A stretch of DNA of 64,000 bases, from positions 62,001 to 126,000 of the forward strand of contig NZ_SOFE01000004.1 of the NCBI RefSeq assembly GCF_004402405.1, read 5' to 3'. The position numbers and the translations under genes are program-made. Shown in pieces: positions 46,103-55,527 of the stretch (the first letter of the stretch is position 1; each line of letters starts with the position of its first letter). This stretch comes from Cryobacterium levicorallinum. GTDB taxonomy: Bacteria > Actinomycetota > Actinomycetes > Actinomycetales > Microbacteriaceae. The notes beneath the pieces were generated by a model. It had not been told where the DNA came from and did not search any database. It saw only the letters and a program-made list of their open reading frames with translations.

Positions 46103-46438
46103 GTGAGTGGGCCCGAGGACTTCGTCTCCCGGGTGCTCGGCGTGGTCGATTCGATCCCGCCGGGTCGGGTGATGACCTACGGCGGCGTGGCCGCGCAGCT
46201 CGGTTCCCGCGCCGCCCGTGCCGTCGGCCAGGTAATGGCCCGCTACGGCTCCGACGTGGCCTGGTGGCGGGTGATTCGCGCCAGCGGGCATCCGCCGATC
46301 GGTCATGCGGCCCAGGCGCTGCCGCACTACGAGGCCGAGCACACGCCGTTGCTGCGGTCTGCCGCTGCCAGCACCATCGAAGCGGATGCCGCCTACCGCG
46401 TCGATTACCGCGCCGCGCGCTGGTCACCGCCCACGTAG
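46103..46438 (+). CDS. Alkyltransferase-like (ATL) DNA-binding protein, MGMT family
   Basis: 111 aa, only the DNA-binding domain of O6-alkylguanine-DNA alkyltransferase. The active-site region that reads PCHRV in the repair enzyme reads AWWRVIRASG here, so the acceptor cysteine is replaced by tryptophan, the hallmark of ATLs. The N-terminal VLGVVDSIPPGRVMTYGGVA and recognition helix SRAARAVGQVMA are conserved. ATLs flag alkylated bases for nucleotide excision repair. GTG start, 8 bp after the acetyltransferase gene, so probably cotranscribed. Confidence 0.9.
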   Translation: MSGPEDFVSRVLGVVDSIPPGRVMTYGGVAAQLGSRAARAVGQVMARYGSDVAWWRVIRASGHPPIGHAAQALPHYEAEHTPLLRSAAASTIEADAAYRVDYRAARWSPPT

Positions 46439-46498
46439 CGCGCTCGATTGCCGCGCCGCACGCTCGGCTCAATCACAGCGGTCGCCGCGCACATAACG

Positions 46499-46855
46499 GT
46501 GCCAGGCCCCATTCCTGGCCCGGCACCGGCATCTCGCGCTGAACCTTCAGCCTCGGTCGGTGACGCCCTGCTGCGCGGCCTGGGCACCCTGGATCAGGCA
46601 ATCACCGCCGAGAAACTCGCCGCCGCCTGGCGGGTACTTCTGATGGAGGTGCCGGGGATGAATACCGAGCAGGCCTACAAACGGGCCAGACAGATGCGCG
46701 TCGAGCCAAAGATGCCTCCGGCGATCTCACCTGCGACGATCAGATCAACAAGTGGGTGGCTGCGGTTCGCGCCGACCCACCAGACAAATGTGCTTGCGGC
46801 GGCCATTCCGGCCAGCCTTCTTTGCCACCACCCCACAGTGACAGCAACGAGCTGA
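46499..46855 (+). pseudogene. Possible degenerate gene fragment
   Basis: Between 46560 and 46700 the plus strand shows clear coding character (GC-rich third positions; translation ALLRGLGTLDQAITAEKLAA followed by WRVLLMEVPGMNTEQAYKRA). After about 46700 the character is lost, although the frame stays open to 46855, overlapping a minus-strand frame. No good start codon or ribosome-binding site is present. It may be a remnant of a gene whose 3' part was replaced. I do not recognise the family. Confidence 0.25.
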
Positions 46856-47013
46856 GCGTCGGGAACGTGAACCACGAGCCGCGAAATGCGGTGCGCCAGT
46901 TTGCCCAGCATTCCGTCGCTCGCAGCAGCAGCCGCCGCCGCCGCAACAATTGCGATGGCCACCCGTGTGCACGTCGTCAAATTGGTTAAATCGATCAACG
47001 AGAAAGTGCTCAT
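46675..47013 (-). CDS. Hypothetical small membrane protein
   Basis: 112 aa, three possible hydrophobic segments (about 17-32, 67-82 and 88-101), rich in Ala and Trp (WW pairs). Third-position GC is lower than in neighbouring genes, and the 60 bp upstream of the ATG are strongly AT-rich, pointing to foreign origin. No Shine-Dalgarno sequence is evident. No family recognised. Overlaps the fragment on the other strand, so at most one of the two is intact here. Confidence 0.4.
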   Translation of the reverse strand: MSTFSLIDLTNLTTCTRVAIAIVAAAAAAAASDGMLGKLAHRISRLVVHVPDAQLVAVTVGWWQRRLAGMAAASTFVWWVGANRSHPLVDLIVAGEIAGGIFGSTRICLARL

Positions 47014-47474
47014 ATCTGTATGTCTATGTATGAAGTTATGTCGTGTCTAGCTAATACAAACTTCAGGACATAATCGTCATGTCGCCAGACGCATCTCCGA
47101 ACCCCATGAATACCTCGGCCTCCTGCCCGACGAGTCCCGCCCTGCTCGACTACACAAATTGCCCGGCTTCGCGAGGCGCGGGAGCCCTGGCCGGACCCGA
47201 AGTCCCGCGCACTGGCTCAACTGCCGCGCAGCGTTCTCGACCGCCACCGCTGTGGTCTCGAAAGTCCCGCACAGTGGCGCATCTCCAGGGCAGCGCGTCG
47301 CAGCGCGCCATCGCCGAGCGGATGCCCACTGCCCGATTTCCCGTGCACTGGCGCAAGTCCCGCGCAATGGCGCAAGTCCCGCGCATTGGCGCAAGTCCCG
47401 CGCATTGGCGCAACCGTAGCGCGGCACAAACTCGTTGGCCGGGGCGACGAGGAGGCTCGTCGCCCCGGAGGCCC
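47014..47474. other. Gene-free stretch with degenerate repeats
   Basis: 460 bp without a supported gene. The first 60 bp are AT-rich (about 35% GC by eye), unlike anything else in the window. From about 47200 on, degenerate forms of a 19-bp unit occur, ending in the exact tandem array listed separately. Confidence 0.55.
47348..47414. repeat. 19-bp tandem repeat, 3.5 copies
   Basis: Unit NTGGCGCAAGTCCCGCGCA at 47348-47366, 47367-47385 and 47386-47404, then a partial copy. Only the first base varies. Diverged units appear upstream (AGTCCCGCGCACTGGCTCAA near 47200, AAGTCCCGCACAGTGGCGCA near 47260). Adjacent to the 3' end of the ABC exporter operon. Confidence 0.85.
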
Positions 47475-49280
47475 TTACACCAGGGAGTCGCGCCAGGCGG
47501 CGTGCATCGTCGCGAAGCGGCCGGTCCCCGAGATGAGGTCGTTCGGGGTGCCGTCTTCCACGATGCGGCCGTGTTCCATCACGAGTACCCGGTCGGCGAT
47601 CGCGACCGTCGACAGCCGGTGCGCGATGATCACGGCCGTGCGATCGGCCAGAAGAGTCTGCAGCGCCTCCTGCACGAGGCGTTCGCTGGGAATGTCGAGC
47701 GACGACGTGGCCTCATCGAGGATGAGCACCGCCGGGTTCGCCAGAAAAGCCCGCGCAAACGAAATCAGCTGGCGCTGACCGGCCGACAGCCGCCCGCCGC
47801 GTTTGTTCACGTCGGTGTCGTACCCGTTCGGCAGGGTCTCAATGAAGTCGTGAGCACCGACGGCGGCCGCGGCAGCGCGAATTTCTGTCGCCGAAGCATC
47901 CGGTTTGCCGATGGCGATATTCTCGGCGACTGAACCACTGAACAGGTAGGCCTCCTGGGTGACCATGACGATCGCCCGGCGCAGGTCCTTGGGGTGCAGG
48001 TCGCGCAGGTCGACGTCGTCGAGCCGCACCCGGCCATCCGTTGGATCGTAGAAGCGGCTCATCAACTTGGCGAGGGTGGATTTGCCGGCTCCGGTCGATC
48101 CGACCAGGGCGATGGTCTGCCCGGCCGGAATGTCGAGGTCGAAGTGCGGGAGAATCTCCCGATCGACCTGATACGCGAACTGCACATTGTCGAATCGCAC
48201 CCGCCCGCGAGCCTCCCAGAGGTCGACCGGGGCAACCGGATCGGGCACGCCCGGGCGCTCCTCGAGCACACCCGAGATCTTCTCGAGCGCCGCCGCGGCC
48301 GACTGATAGGAGTTGTAGAACATCGCCATCTCCTCCATCGGATCGAAGAACCGGCGGGTGTAGAGCAGCGTCGCGAGCAGCGCGCCGATGGCCAGCTGGC
48401 CGTCGGCCACCCGAAATCCGCCGACGAGCAGCACAGCCGCGACCGTCACGTTACCGATCAGCACGAGCCCCGGATCAAACACTCCGAACAGCTGAATCAC
48501 GCGCGCGTTGACCATGCGGTAGCTTTCGACGAGTTTGCCGAACACCCTTTCGTTGTGCTTTTCGGTGCGAAACGCCTTCACCGCGCGAATGCCGGTCATG
48601 GTCTCGACGAAGGTCACGATCAGGCTCGCCGAGGCGACCCGGGACTGTCGAAACAGGCTCTGCGAGCGCACCTGGAACCAGCGGGTGAGAATCACCAGCG
48701 GTAGCAGCGCGCCGAGCAGCACGAGTCCGCTGGTGCCGTCGAGCAGCACGAGAGCGATCGCGGTGAACGACATATAGAGGATGCCCTGTACCAGCTGGTT
48801 GATGCCCGAGTCAAGCAGCTCCCGAATGGCGTCGAGGTCGCTGGTCTGGCGCGAGATGATGCGGCCCGAGGTGTACGACTCGTGAAACTCCAGGCTGAGC
48901 TTCTGGGTGTGCAGGAACACCCGCTTGCGCAGGTCGATCAGCACGGCCTGGCTCACGCGGGCGCTCAACACTGTGTACCAGGCGATGAGCAGCGCGCCGA
49001 GCACCCCGGCGACGAGATAGATGGCGCCGGTCGCGGCGAGCGGCATCCAGTCTTGCTTGAGCAATGCGGGCAAGCCTCGGTCGATGCCGAAGGCGATCAG
49101 CGCCGGGCCGGACACCTGCGCGGCGGTCGAGACGACCACGACCAGCATGGCAAGCACGACCTTGGCGCGCACCGGAAACAGCAACGAACCAAGCAGCCGC
49201 AGCGAACGAGCCCGAATCTGTTTGCTTTCGGCCTTGGTGAAGTCGTGGCGTTCCTCGCCCTTGACGCCGCTGACACTCAC
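47475..49280 (-). CDS. ABC exporter half-transporter, active-site-intact subunit
   Basis: 601 aa: six membrane helices (about 30-330), then a nucleotide-binding domain. Walker A is GSTGAGKST, the signature [16 protein letters not shown], and Walker [13 protein letters not shown] with the catalytic glutamate; the H-loop reads IIAHRLSTV. Its ATG overlaps the end of the upstream half-transporter by 4 nt, so the two form a heterodimer. Substrate unknown (drugs, lipids, siderophores or peptides). Note the peptide gene at the head of the cluster. Confidence 0.9.
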   Translation of the reverse strand: MSVSGVKGEERHDFTKAESKQIRARSLRLLGSLLFPVRAKVVLAMLVVVVSTAAQVSGPALIAFGIDRGLPALLKQDWMPLAATGAIYLVAGVLGALLIAWYTVLSARVSQAVLIDLRKRVFLHTQKLSLEFHESYTSGRIISRQTSDLDAIRELLDSGINQLVQGILYMSFTAIALVLLDGTSGLVLLGALLPLVILTRWFQVRSQSLFRQSRVASASLIVTFVETMTGIRAVKAFRTEKHNERVFGKLVESYRMVNARVIQLFGVFDPGLVLIGNVTVAAVLLVGGFRVADGQLAIGALLATLLYTRRFFDPMEEMAMFYNSYQSAAAALEKISGVLEERPGVPDPVAPVDLWEARGRVRFDNVQFAYQVDREILPHFDLDIPAGQTIALVGSTGAGKSTLAKLMSRFYDPTDGRVRLDDVDLRDLHPKDLRRAIVMVTQEAYLFSGSVAENIAIGKPDASATEIRAAAAAVGAHDFIETLPNGYDTDVNKRGGRLSAGQRQLISFARAFLANPAVLILDEATSSLDIPSERLVQEALQTLLADRTAVIIAHRLSTVAIADRVLVMEHGRIVEDGTPNDLISGTGRFATMHAAWRDSLV

Positions 49281-51139
49281 AGCGATCCTCCCGCTCGGTT
49301 CGATTCTCTGCGTTCTTCGTCTTCGAGGCTGGAGATGACGAAGGTGTAGTGCGGGCTGGTGCGCAGCAGCTCCGAGTGCGTGCCGACCGCAGTGATACGG
49401 CCGTTCTCGAGCAGCGCCACCCGGTCGGCGAGCATGACCGTCGACGGACGGTGCGCCACGATGAGCGCCGTGGTGTCGACGAGAACCTCGCGCAGTGCGT
49501 TCTCCACGAGCGATTCGGTGTTTACATCGAGCGCCGACAGGGGGTCATCCAAAATCAGAACGGATGGCCGCGCCGCGACCGCGCGCGCCAGCGCCAGGCG
49601 CTGCCGTTGCCCGCCGGACAGGCTCATGCCTTCCTCGCCGACCAAGGTGTCCACGCCGAGAGGCAGGTCGTGCACGAAACCGGCCTGCGCGATCTGCAGG
49701 GCCTGCGCGAGCGCGGCATCCGCTTCGGGAGTGTTTTCGGACAGGTCGGCACGCCCGAGCAGAACGTTGTCCCGGACGGATGCCGAGAACAACGTCGCAT
49801 CCTCGAATGCCATGGCCAGGTGGCTGCGCAACTCCTCGCGACTGAGTGCCCTCACGTCGACGCCGTCGAGCGTCACAGCGCCTGCGGTCACGTCGTACAG
49901 GCGGGTCGTGAGCGCGGTCAGGGTGCTCTTGCCGGAGCCGGTGAGCCCGACCAGCGCCATGGTCTCCCCCGGTTCGAGCACGAGGTCGATGCCGTCGAGC
50001 AGGTCGGGAAAGCGCTCCGGCGAATCCGGGTAGCGAAAGTGCACGTTCTCGAAGGCGAGTCGGCCGAGCGGCGCGGCCAGGGTGGACGGCTTGTCGGGGT
50101 CGGTGATCTCGTTCGGGGTGTCGAGAATATCAAAGAATCGGTCGGTTGCGGTGCGCGAGTCGAAGGTCATCGACAGCAGAAACCCGATCGACTCCACCGG
50201 AAACCGCAGCACGGTTGCGGTGGCGAAGAACGCCAGCAGTTCGCCGCCGCTGAGGTCGCCCTGGCTGGTGAGCCAGACGCCGGTCACGAGGCAGAGCGCG
50301 AACGCCACGTCGGGCACGAGCAGCAACCAGAGCCAAATTCCGGCGATGGCGCGTGCCTTCTCGATCTCGGTTCCGCGCAGGCTTTCCGCCTGCGAGGCGA
50401 AGTTCTTCAGCGCAAACGAGCCGCGCCCGAACGCTTTCAGGACGCGAATGCCGTGCACCGACTCCTCGACGGCGGTCGCGAGGTCGCCGGCCTGATCCTG
50501 GCTGCGGCGCGCGATCACCGAGTACTTCTCCTCGAAGACGTAGCCGTAGATCCAGATCGGAATGGAACAGACGACGAAGATCACGCCGAGCAGCCAGTGC
50601 ATCCAGAGCAGAATGGCGACGCCGACGACGATGGTGAGAAAGTTGACGACGAGCAGCACGAGTCCGAACGACACCCAGCGGCGAATGAGGTTGAGGTCGC
50701 TCACGGCCCGCGAGAGCAGCTGGCCGCTCGGCCAGCGATCGTGAAAACTTACCGGCAGGTCCTGCAGCCGGGCATAGAGGTGGTTGCGCATGCGCGCCTC
50801 GATGTGGGTGCCGGGGGTGAGCACAAACCAGCGGCGCAGGGCGATCATGATGGCCTCGAGCACACCGAGAGCGAGCACGATCCACACGGCTGGCCAGATC
50901 TGTGATGCGCTGTCGCCGTTGCCGACCCGGCTCAGCGGGCCGTCCACCAGCCAGGCCAGAACCTGTGGGATGGCCAGGGCTACGAGACCGGCGAGCAGCG
51001 CAGCCACCATGCCGAGGTAGATGCGCGGCAGGGCCGGCTTAGCGTAGGGGTAGAGCCGTTGCAGGCTGCGGAACGTGTTGGCCCGGCCTGCGGGGACGTC
51101 TGCTTCGGACGGCGGTACGAGTGGAGCGGTGGTGGTCAT
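49277..51139 (-). CDS. ABC exporter half-transporter, degenerate-site subunit
   Basis: 620 aa from the ATG at 51139. Six membrane helices (about 35-335) and a nucleotide-binding domain with Walker [10 protein letters not shown], signature [15 protein letters not shown] and Walker [13 protein letters not shown]. The residue after Walker B is aspartate instead of the catalytic glutamate, so this subunit contributes a non-consensus ATP site, as in TM287/288 or BmrCD heterodimers. The partner gene follows immediately. A gap of 239 bp separates it from the 34-codon gene upstream. Confidence 0.9.
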   Translation of the reverse strand: MTTTAPLVPPSEADVPAGRANTFRSLQRLYPYAKPALPRIYLGMVAALLAGLVALAIPQVLAWLVDGPLSRVGNGDSASQIWPAVWIVLALGVLEAIMIALRRWFVLTPGTHIEARMRNHLYARLQDLPVSFHDRWPSGQLLSRAVSDLNLIRRWVSFGLVLLVVNFLTIVVGVAILLWMHWLLGVIFVVCSIPIWIYGYVFEEKYSVIARRSQDQAGDLATAVEESVHGIRVLKAFGRGSFALKNFASQAESLRGTEIEKARAIAGIWLWLLLVPDVAFALCLVTGVWLTSQGDLSGGELLAFFATATVLRFPVESIGFLLSMTFDSRTATDRFFDILDTPNEITDPDKPSTLAAPLGRLAFENVHFRYPDSPERFPDLLDGIDLVLEPGETMALVGLTGSGKSTLTALTTRLYDVTAGAVTLDGVDVRALSREELRSHLAMAFEDATLFSASVRDNVLLGRADLSENTPEADAALAQALQIAQAGFVHDLPLGVDTLVGEEGMSLSGGQRQRLALARAVAARPSVLILDDPLSALDVNTESLVENALREVLVDTTALIVAHRPSTVMLADRVALLENGRITAVGTHSELLRTSPHYTFVISSLEDEERRESNRAGGSL

Positions 51140-51378
51140 GGTCCAGTCCTGATGATGATGCGGCTGCGCCCCGCGCCCCCGAATTTCAGAGTGGGCGGTG
51201 CAGCGAATGACTGTGGTCGCCAGACCAAACAGTACCGGCGACAGGAAAATTGCAAACGACGACACTTATCGGCGCTACAAACGCGTCAGCGGGGTGCCCA
51301 ACGGCCGTGATGAGTGGATGCTGACGGGACAAGATCGATGCCGGCGTCGGCACCAGGCCGAGCGCGACAAGAAGGTGG
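51140..51378. other. Gap between the peptide gene and the ABC exporter
   Basis: 239 bp, no gene supported on either strand. If the peptide gene and exporter are cotranscribed this is an untranslated spacer; no obvious terminator hairpin with a U-tract is seen. Confidence 0.4.
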
Positions 51379-51483
51379 CTAGTCGACGAGGGACGCAGTT
51401 GCGGCGGGGACCGGGGCGCCGGCGCCAAAGTGAGCGCCGTCGTTCGCAATCAGTGCGAGCGTGATCGGTGCTGTCTTTGTCAT
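51379..51483 (-). CDS. 34-residue peptide gene with ideal ribosome-binding site
   Basis: AGGAGG stands 5 nt before an ATG at 51483; the frame has 34 codons and ends TAG at 51379-51381. Codon use is GC-rich at third positions as in real genes. The peptide begins MTKTAPITLALIANDGAHFG, continues with AGAPVPAATAS and ends LVD; it has no cysteine, no clear signal peptide and a moderately hydrophobic middle. It points toward the ABC exporter genes on the same strand. It could be a leader peptide, a small regulatory protein or an exported peptide. No family recognised. Confidence 0.6.
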   Translation of the reverse strand: MTKTAPITLALIANDGAHFGAGAPVPAATASLVD

Positions 51484-51715
51484 GTCTGCCTCCTGGGCGC
51501 CTGAAAGTTATGTGTGTCTCATGCCCCCGGATCAGGCAGCCTTCCAGAATATGGGAAACCGGGGGCGGAAGGCAAGGATTTTCTGGTGCGGCAGCATCCG
51601 CTTGCCGCGCGTCGCCCACTCGGCAATTCACAGGTAGGTGTCCCGTAGTCTGGGTGCAACGTCTATCGCGGGCATGCCAATTTCTGTGCCATCGCGAGTT
51701 CCGGAAGGATTCTTC
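51484..51715. other. Divergent upstream region of the peptide gene and dedA
   Basis: 232 bp with no further gene. It should hold both promoters. On the minus strand CATAACTTT (about 51505-51513) could be part of a -10 for the peptide gene. On the plus strand GGAAGGAT is the dedA ribosome-binding site. Confidence 0.35.
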
Positions 51716-52405
51716 ATGCTGCCCACCCTGTTCGGAATCGATTTTCTCGACTCTGAGTGGCTGATCCATTCGTTTGGATCGTTCGTGCTTCTGGGCGTTG
51801 CCGTGGTTGTGTTCGTCGAGACCGGCTTCATCGTACTGTCGTTCCTGCCGGGTGATTCGCTGCTGTTCACGGTGGGGTTGCTCACCGCGACCGGGGTGGT
51901 GCCGCTGCCGATCTGGGTGACCTGTCTGGTCGTATTCGTGGCAGCGTTCGCCGGCGATCAGCTCGCCTATGTCATCGGCCGAAAAGCGGGGCCAGCGGTC
52001 TTTTCGCGGGAGAAGAACCGATTCTTCAACCCGAAGAACGTCGAGCGCACCAACGCCTTCTTCGCCAAGCACGGCGGCAAGTCGATCATTCTGGCCCGTT
52101 TTCTGCCCATATTTCGGGCCTTCGTGCCGGTCGCTGCCGGCGTCGGCAAGATGCGCTACCGCAGCTTCGTGACCTACAACGCGATCGGGGCCTTCGCCTG
52201 GGGCGTCGGCCTCACCCTGGTCGGTTACTTCCTCGGCCAGTTCGCATTCGTCGCCAAATACTCCGAGTTCTTCATCATCGGCATCATTCTGCTCTCCGGC
52301 ATTCCTATTCTCACGGAGCTGGCCAAGGCTGCCCGCACGACGCTCAAGGAGCGCCGGGCTGCCGCGCGGGTGCTGCCGACCATCCCAGCCGACCTGCGCG
52401 AGTAG
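51716..52405 (+). CDS. DedA family membrane protein
   Basis: 229 aa, five or so membrane helices. The family's signature glycine/charged motif is present (FLPGDSLLFTVGLL, AFAGDQLAYVIGRKAG) together with ARFLPIFRAFVPVAAGVGKMRY, where the arginines are essential in E. coli homologues. DedA proteins act in envelope homeostasis as flippase-like undecaprenyl-phosphate or phosphatidylethanolamine transporters. The ATG at 51716 has GGAAGGAT 5 nt upstream; longer versions lack support. Confidence 0.92.
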   Translation: MLPTLFGIDFLDSEWLIHSFGSFVLLGVAVVVFVETGFIVLSFLPGDSLLFTVGLLTATGVVPLPIWVTCLVVFVAAFAGDQLAYVIGRKAGPAVFSREKNRFFNPKNVERTNAFFAKHGGKSIILARFLPIFRAFVPVAAGVGKMRYRSFVTYNAIGAFAWGVGLTLVGYFLGQFAFVAKYSEFFIIGIILLSGIPILTELAKAARTTLKERRAAARVLPTIPADLRE

Positions 52406-52456
52406 TCGCCGGCGGCGCCGGCCGCAGGCCCGTTCGTGGCCGGAACCCGCGCCGTG

Positions 52457-52528
52457 CCCGTGGCCGCGCCCGTGGCCGTGCCCGTGGCCGCGCCCGTGGC
52501 CGCGCCCGTGGCCGTGCCCGTGGCCGCG
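52457..52528. repeat. 12-bp minisatellite, six copies
   Basis: Six uninterrupted copies of CCCGTGGCCGYG (fifth-from-end base context varies only between C and T). It lies between the converging dedA and dehydrogenase genes, outside both. The period is a multiple of three, so it would add Pro-Val-Ala-Ala units if ever read through, but no gene includes it. Confidence 0.9.
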
Positions 52529-52612
52529 CCCGATATCGGCAGCGGTCCGGTAATCGGCGTAGCGGCCACCCGTTTCGGGCGCAGTCCTGAATACGCCCAG
52601 GGACTGAAGAGG

Positions 52613-53692
52613 CTACCGGGCGGCGTGCAGGCGTGCAGCGGCGAGCATCTCGGCGGCCGCGAGCGTCGTGATCTCGCTCGCGCGGGCATCCGTGAAGATC
52701 TGCGTCAGCACGGTGCCGATAGCAGCGACGCGGGCCGTGATCTGGCCAAGGTCGGCGTTCGGCTCGCTCGCCATGGCGAGGTAGACGACTCCCCCGGCGT
52801 TGACGACGAAATCCGGTGCCCAGAGGATGCCTCGCGCGCCCAGCTGGTCCGCTCCGGCAGGCACCGCGAGCTGGTTGTTGGCGGCGCCGCACACGCCCAG
52901 CACGTTCAACTCCGCGATAACGCCGGACGTCAGCACGCCGCCGAGGCCGCACGGTACGAACAGGTCGGCGTGCACGCGGTGCGCGTCAGCGACCGACACC
53001 CAGCTCGCTCCGAGCTCTTCGGCCAGGGCGTGCTTGTCGGGGTTGATATCCGTGACGGTGAGCGTGGCCCCGGCCGCGGCGAGGGCTCGGGCCAGGCGTC
53101 CGCCAACCTGGCCGAGTCCGGAGATGACGAGGTGGCGGCCGCGTACCTCCCGGCTGCCGAAGAGCGCCTCCAGGGTGGATTCGATGCTCGCGTAGACGCC
53201 GGCCGCCGTTGCATCGGCCGGTTCGCCGACGCCGCCGCTCGCGGCGGGCAGCCCGCAGACATGGTTCGTGCGTTCGGCGACGATCGCCATGAGTTCGGCG
53301 CTCGTGCCGACGTCTTCGGCGGTCATGTACGCGCCGTTCAGGCTCTCGATCGCGTCGCCGAGGTCGAGCATCGCCAGGCGCTTCTCGGCATCGGTCAGCA
53401 CGGTGCCGAGCGGCAAGTAGATGACCGATTTGCCGCCGCCGAGATTGAGGCCCGCGGCCGCGTTCTTGAGGGTCATGGCGGCAGAAAGGCGCAGGGCGTC
53501 GGCTACGGCGTCGGTCCAGGTGGCGTACTGCCACAGGCGCGCACCGCCGAGGGCCTGGCCGAGCCGGGTGGAATGAACGGCGACCGTGATCAGGAGCCCT
53601 GAGCGTTCTCCCGTCGTGATCAGCACTTTCTCGTGGGAAAGTGGAATCTGTGCGAGGGAATCGAGGGCGGCGGCTGGGTGCGTGAGGGTCAT
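52613..53692 (-). CDS. Leucine/valine-type amino acid dehydrogenase
   Basis: Glu/Leu/Phe/Val dehydrogenase family, 359 aa, NAD-dependent oxidative deamination of branched-chain amino acids. The catalytic lysine is in AAGLNLGGGKSVIYLP; the dinucleotide fold begins VISGLGQVGGRLARALAAAG; VCGAANNQLA and GILWAPDFVVNAGG complete the family pattern. The ATG at 53692 has GGAG 8 nt upstream; the longer frame is not supported. Leucine, valine and phenylalanine dehydrogenases cannot be told apart from these motifs alone. Confidence 0.88.
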   Translation of the reverse strand: MTLTHPAAALDSLAQIPLSHEKVLITTGERSGLLITVAVHSTRLGQALGGARLWQYATWTDAVADALRLSAAMTLKNAAAGLNLGGGKSVIYLPLGTVLTDAEKRLAMLDLGDAIESLNGAYMTAEDVGTSAELMAIVAERTNHVCGLPAASGGVGEPADATAAGVYASIESTLEALFGSREVRGRHLVISGLGQVGGRLARALAAAGATLTVTDINPDKHALAEELGASWVSVADAHRVHADLFVPCGLGGVLTSGVIAELNVLGVCGAANNQLAVPAGADQLGARGILWAPDFVVNAGGVVYLAMASEPNADLGQITARVAAIGTVLTQIFTDARASEITTLAAAEMLAAARLHAAR

Positions 53693-53811
53693 GGAAACTC
53701 CGTTGTGTCGGGCCTTGTGAGCCGAGTGCGGTGGCGCCGTTATGTGGCACCGCCTCGAACAGGATAACTGGCACGCGCAGCGGGGGGGAACACCTGCGCG
53801 GCCCGGGTACG

Positions 53812-53845
53812 CAAAAAGCACCCTGACTGCGAGATTCAGGGTGCT
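53812..53845 (-). terminator. Intrinsic terminator of purH
   Basis: On the minus strand AGCACCCTGA pairs with TCAGGGTGCT around a 9-nt loop, followed by TTTTGC. Starts 11 bp after the purH stop. Confidence 0.92.
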
Positions 53846-53856
53846 CTGCGCGCGCT

Positions 53857-55527
53857 CTAGTGGAAGAAGTGGCGCTCTCCGGTGAAGTACATCGAGACGC
53901 CGGCCGCGGTGGCTGCGGCGATGACTTCGGGGTCGCGCACCGATCCGCCGGGCTGCACGACGGCCTTGATTCCGGCGACGAGCAGAACTTCGAGCCCGTC
54001 AGCGAAGGGGAAGAATGCGTCAGAGGCGGCGACCGATCCCTCGGCCCGCTCGCCGGCGCGGCTCACGGCGAGGTGGCAAGAGTCGACCCGATTGACCTGG
54101 CCCATTCCCACCCCGACGGATGCCCCGGCATGCGCGAGCAGAATGGCGTTCGACTTCACGGAACGGCAGGACTTCCACGCGAATTCCAGGTCGGTGCGAG
54201 TAGCGGCATCCACTTCGGGGCCGGCCACGAGGGTCCAGCCGGCCGAGCTGAATTCTTCAAAGCTGTCGGTCTGCTGCACGAGCAGGCCGCCCGAGATCTG
54301 GTGCAGTTCGAGCGAGGAACGCTCGTAGTCGGCCGGCAGCTCGAGCAGGCGAATGTTCTTCTTCTGGGTGAGCAGCTCGACCGCAGCCGGCTCGAATCCC
54401 GGGGCGACGAGCACCTCGGTGAAGATTCCGTTGACCGTTTCAGCCATGGCGAGCGTGACGACGCGGTTCGCAGCGATCACGCCGCCGAACGCGGAGATCG
54501 GGTCGCAGGCGTGCGCACGCAGGTGGGCTGAAGCGATTCCGTCCGGCGCGTTGGGCTTGGCGATGGCGATTCCGCACGGGTTGGCGTGCTTGACGATCGC
54601 GACGGCCGGCTCGCTGAAGTCGAAGGCGGCCCGCACCGCGGAATCCGCATCGACGTAGTTGTTGTACGACATTTCCTTGCCGTGCAGCTGTCGGGCCTGG
54701 GCGATGCCGCGGCCCCCCTCGCCGACGTACAGCGCGGCGGCCTGGTGCGAGTTCTCGCCGTAGCGCAGAATTGCTTCGCGGGTGACCTCGATGCCGAGCC
54801 CCTCGGGGAACGGCGCCTCTTCCTCGTCCTCGTCGTCGTCGGCCGCCGCAAACTCGACGTCCTCATCGAGCGCCTCGACGTCGTCCTGCCACTGGTCGTA
54901 GACGTTTTCGGTGAACCAGGCCGACACGCTCAGGTCGTAATCGGCGGTGTGCTCAAAGGCGAGCGAGGCGAGCTTCTGGCGCAGCTTGAGGGTCGAACCG
55001 CCAGCAGCGACGGCCTCGATGATCTCACCGTAGCTGGCCGGGTCGACGACGATCGCCACGTTGGCGTGGTTTTTAGCGGATGCCCGCACGAGCGCCGGTC
55101 CGCCGATGTCGATCTGCTCGATCACATCAGCCGGTTCGGCACCGCTCAGGGCGGTTTCCACGAACGGATACAGGTTGACGACGACGAGCTGGAAGGCCTT
55201 GATGCCGAGCTCGGCCAGCTGCGCTTCATGGGTTTCGAGGCGCAGGTCGGCGAGGATGCCGGCGTGCACGCCCGGGTGCAGGGTCTTGACCCGGCCGTCG
55301 AGTGATTCCGGAAACCCGGTGACGGCCGACACGTCGGTGACGTCGTAGCCGGCGGCGCGGATCGTGGCCGCGGTGGATCCGGTGGAAACGATTTCGACGC
55401 CATCCGCTTTGAGGGCGGCGGCCAGGTCGAGCAGGCCGGTCTTGTCGCTCACGGAGATGAGTGCGCGCTCGATGGTGATCTGGTCCCGGTTACGGTACGT
55501 GCTGGGCGCGTTGGTGTGTCCACTCAT
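53857..55527 (-). CDS. purH: Bifunctional AICAR transformylase/IMP cyclohydrolase
   Basis: Last two steps of IMP synthesis, using 10-formyl-THF; cytosolic, 556 aa. The N-terminal IMP cyclohydrolase domain (about 20-215) has [16 protein letters not shown] and [10 protein letters not shown]; the C-terminal transformylase domain has [23 protein letters not shown] and [11 protein letters not shown] near the end. Compared with typical 520-530 aa proteins, it carries an acidic insert around residues 235-255 ([18 protein letters not shown]) at the junction between the domains. Translationally coupled to purN (4-nt overlap). Confidence 0.96.
   Translation of the reverse strand: MSGHTNAPSTYRNRDQITIERALISVSDKTGLLDLAAALKADGVEIVSTGSTAATIRAAGYDVTDVSAVTGFPESLDGRVKTLHPGVHAGILADLRLETHEAQLAELGIKAFQLVVVNLYPFVETALSGAEPADVIEQIDIGGPALVRASAKNHANVAIVVDPASYGEIIEAVAAGGSTLKLRQKLASLAFEHTADYDLSVSAWFTENVYDQWQDDVEALDEDVEFAAADDDEDEEEAPFPEGLGIEVTREAILRYGENSHQAAALYVGEGGRGIAQARQLHGKEMSYNNYVDADSAVRAAFDFSEPAVAIVKHANPCGIAIAKPNAPDGIASAHLRAHACDPISAFGGVIAANRVVTLAMAETVNGIFTEVLVAPGFEPAAVELLTQKKNIRLLELPADYERSSLELHQISGGLLVQQTDSFEEFSSAGWTLVAGPEVDAATRTDLEFAWKSCRSVKSNAILLAHAGASVGVGMGQVNRVDSCHLAVSRAGERAEGSVAASDAFFPFADGLEVLLVAGIKAVVQPGGSVRDPEVIAAATAAGVSMYFTGERHFFH

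Noticed and set aside
47348..47414. 19-bp tandem array as a CRISPR
   Set aside because: The units are directly adjacent without spacers and no cas gene is present.
52457..52528. 12-bp array as a coding repeat of a real gene
   Set aside because: It lies after the dedA stop and after the dehydrogenase stop; the only frames through it lack starts and other coding signs.
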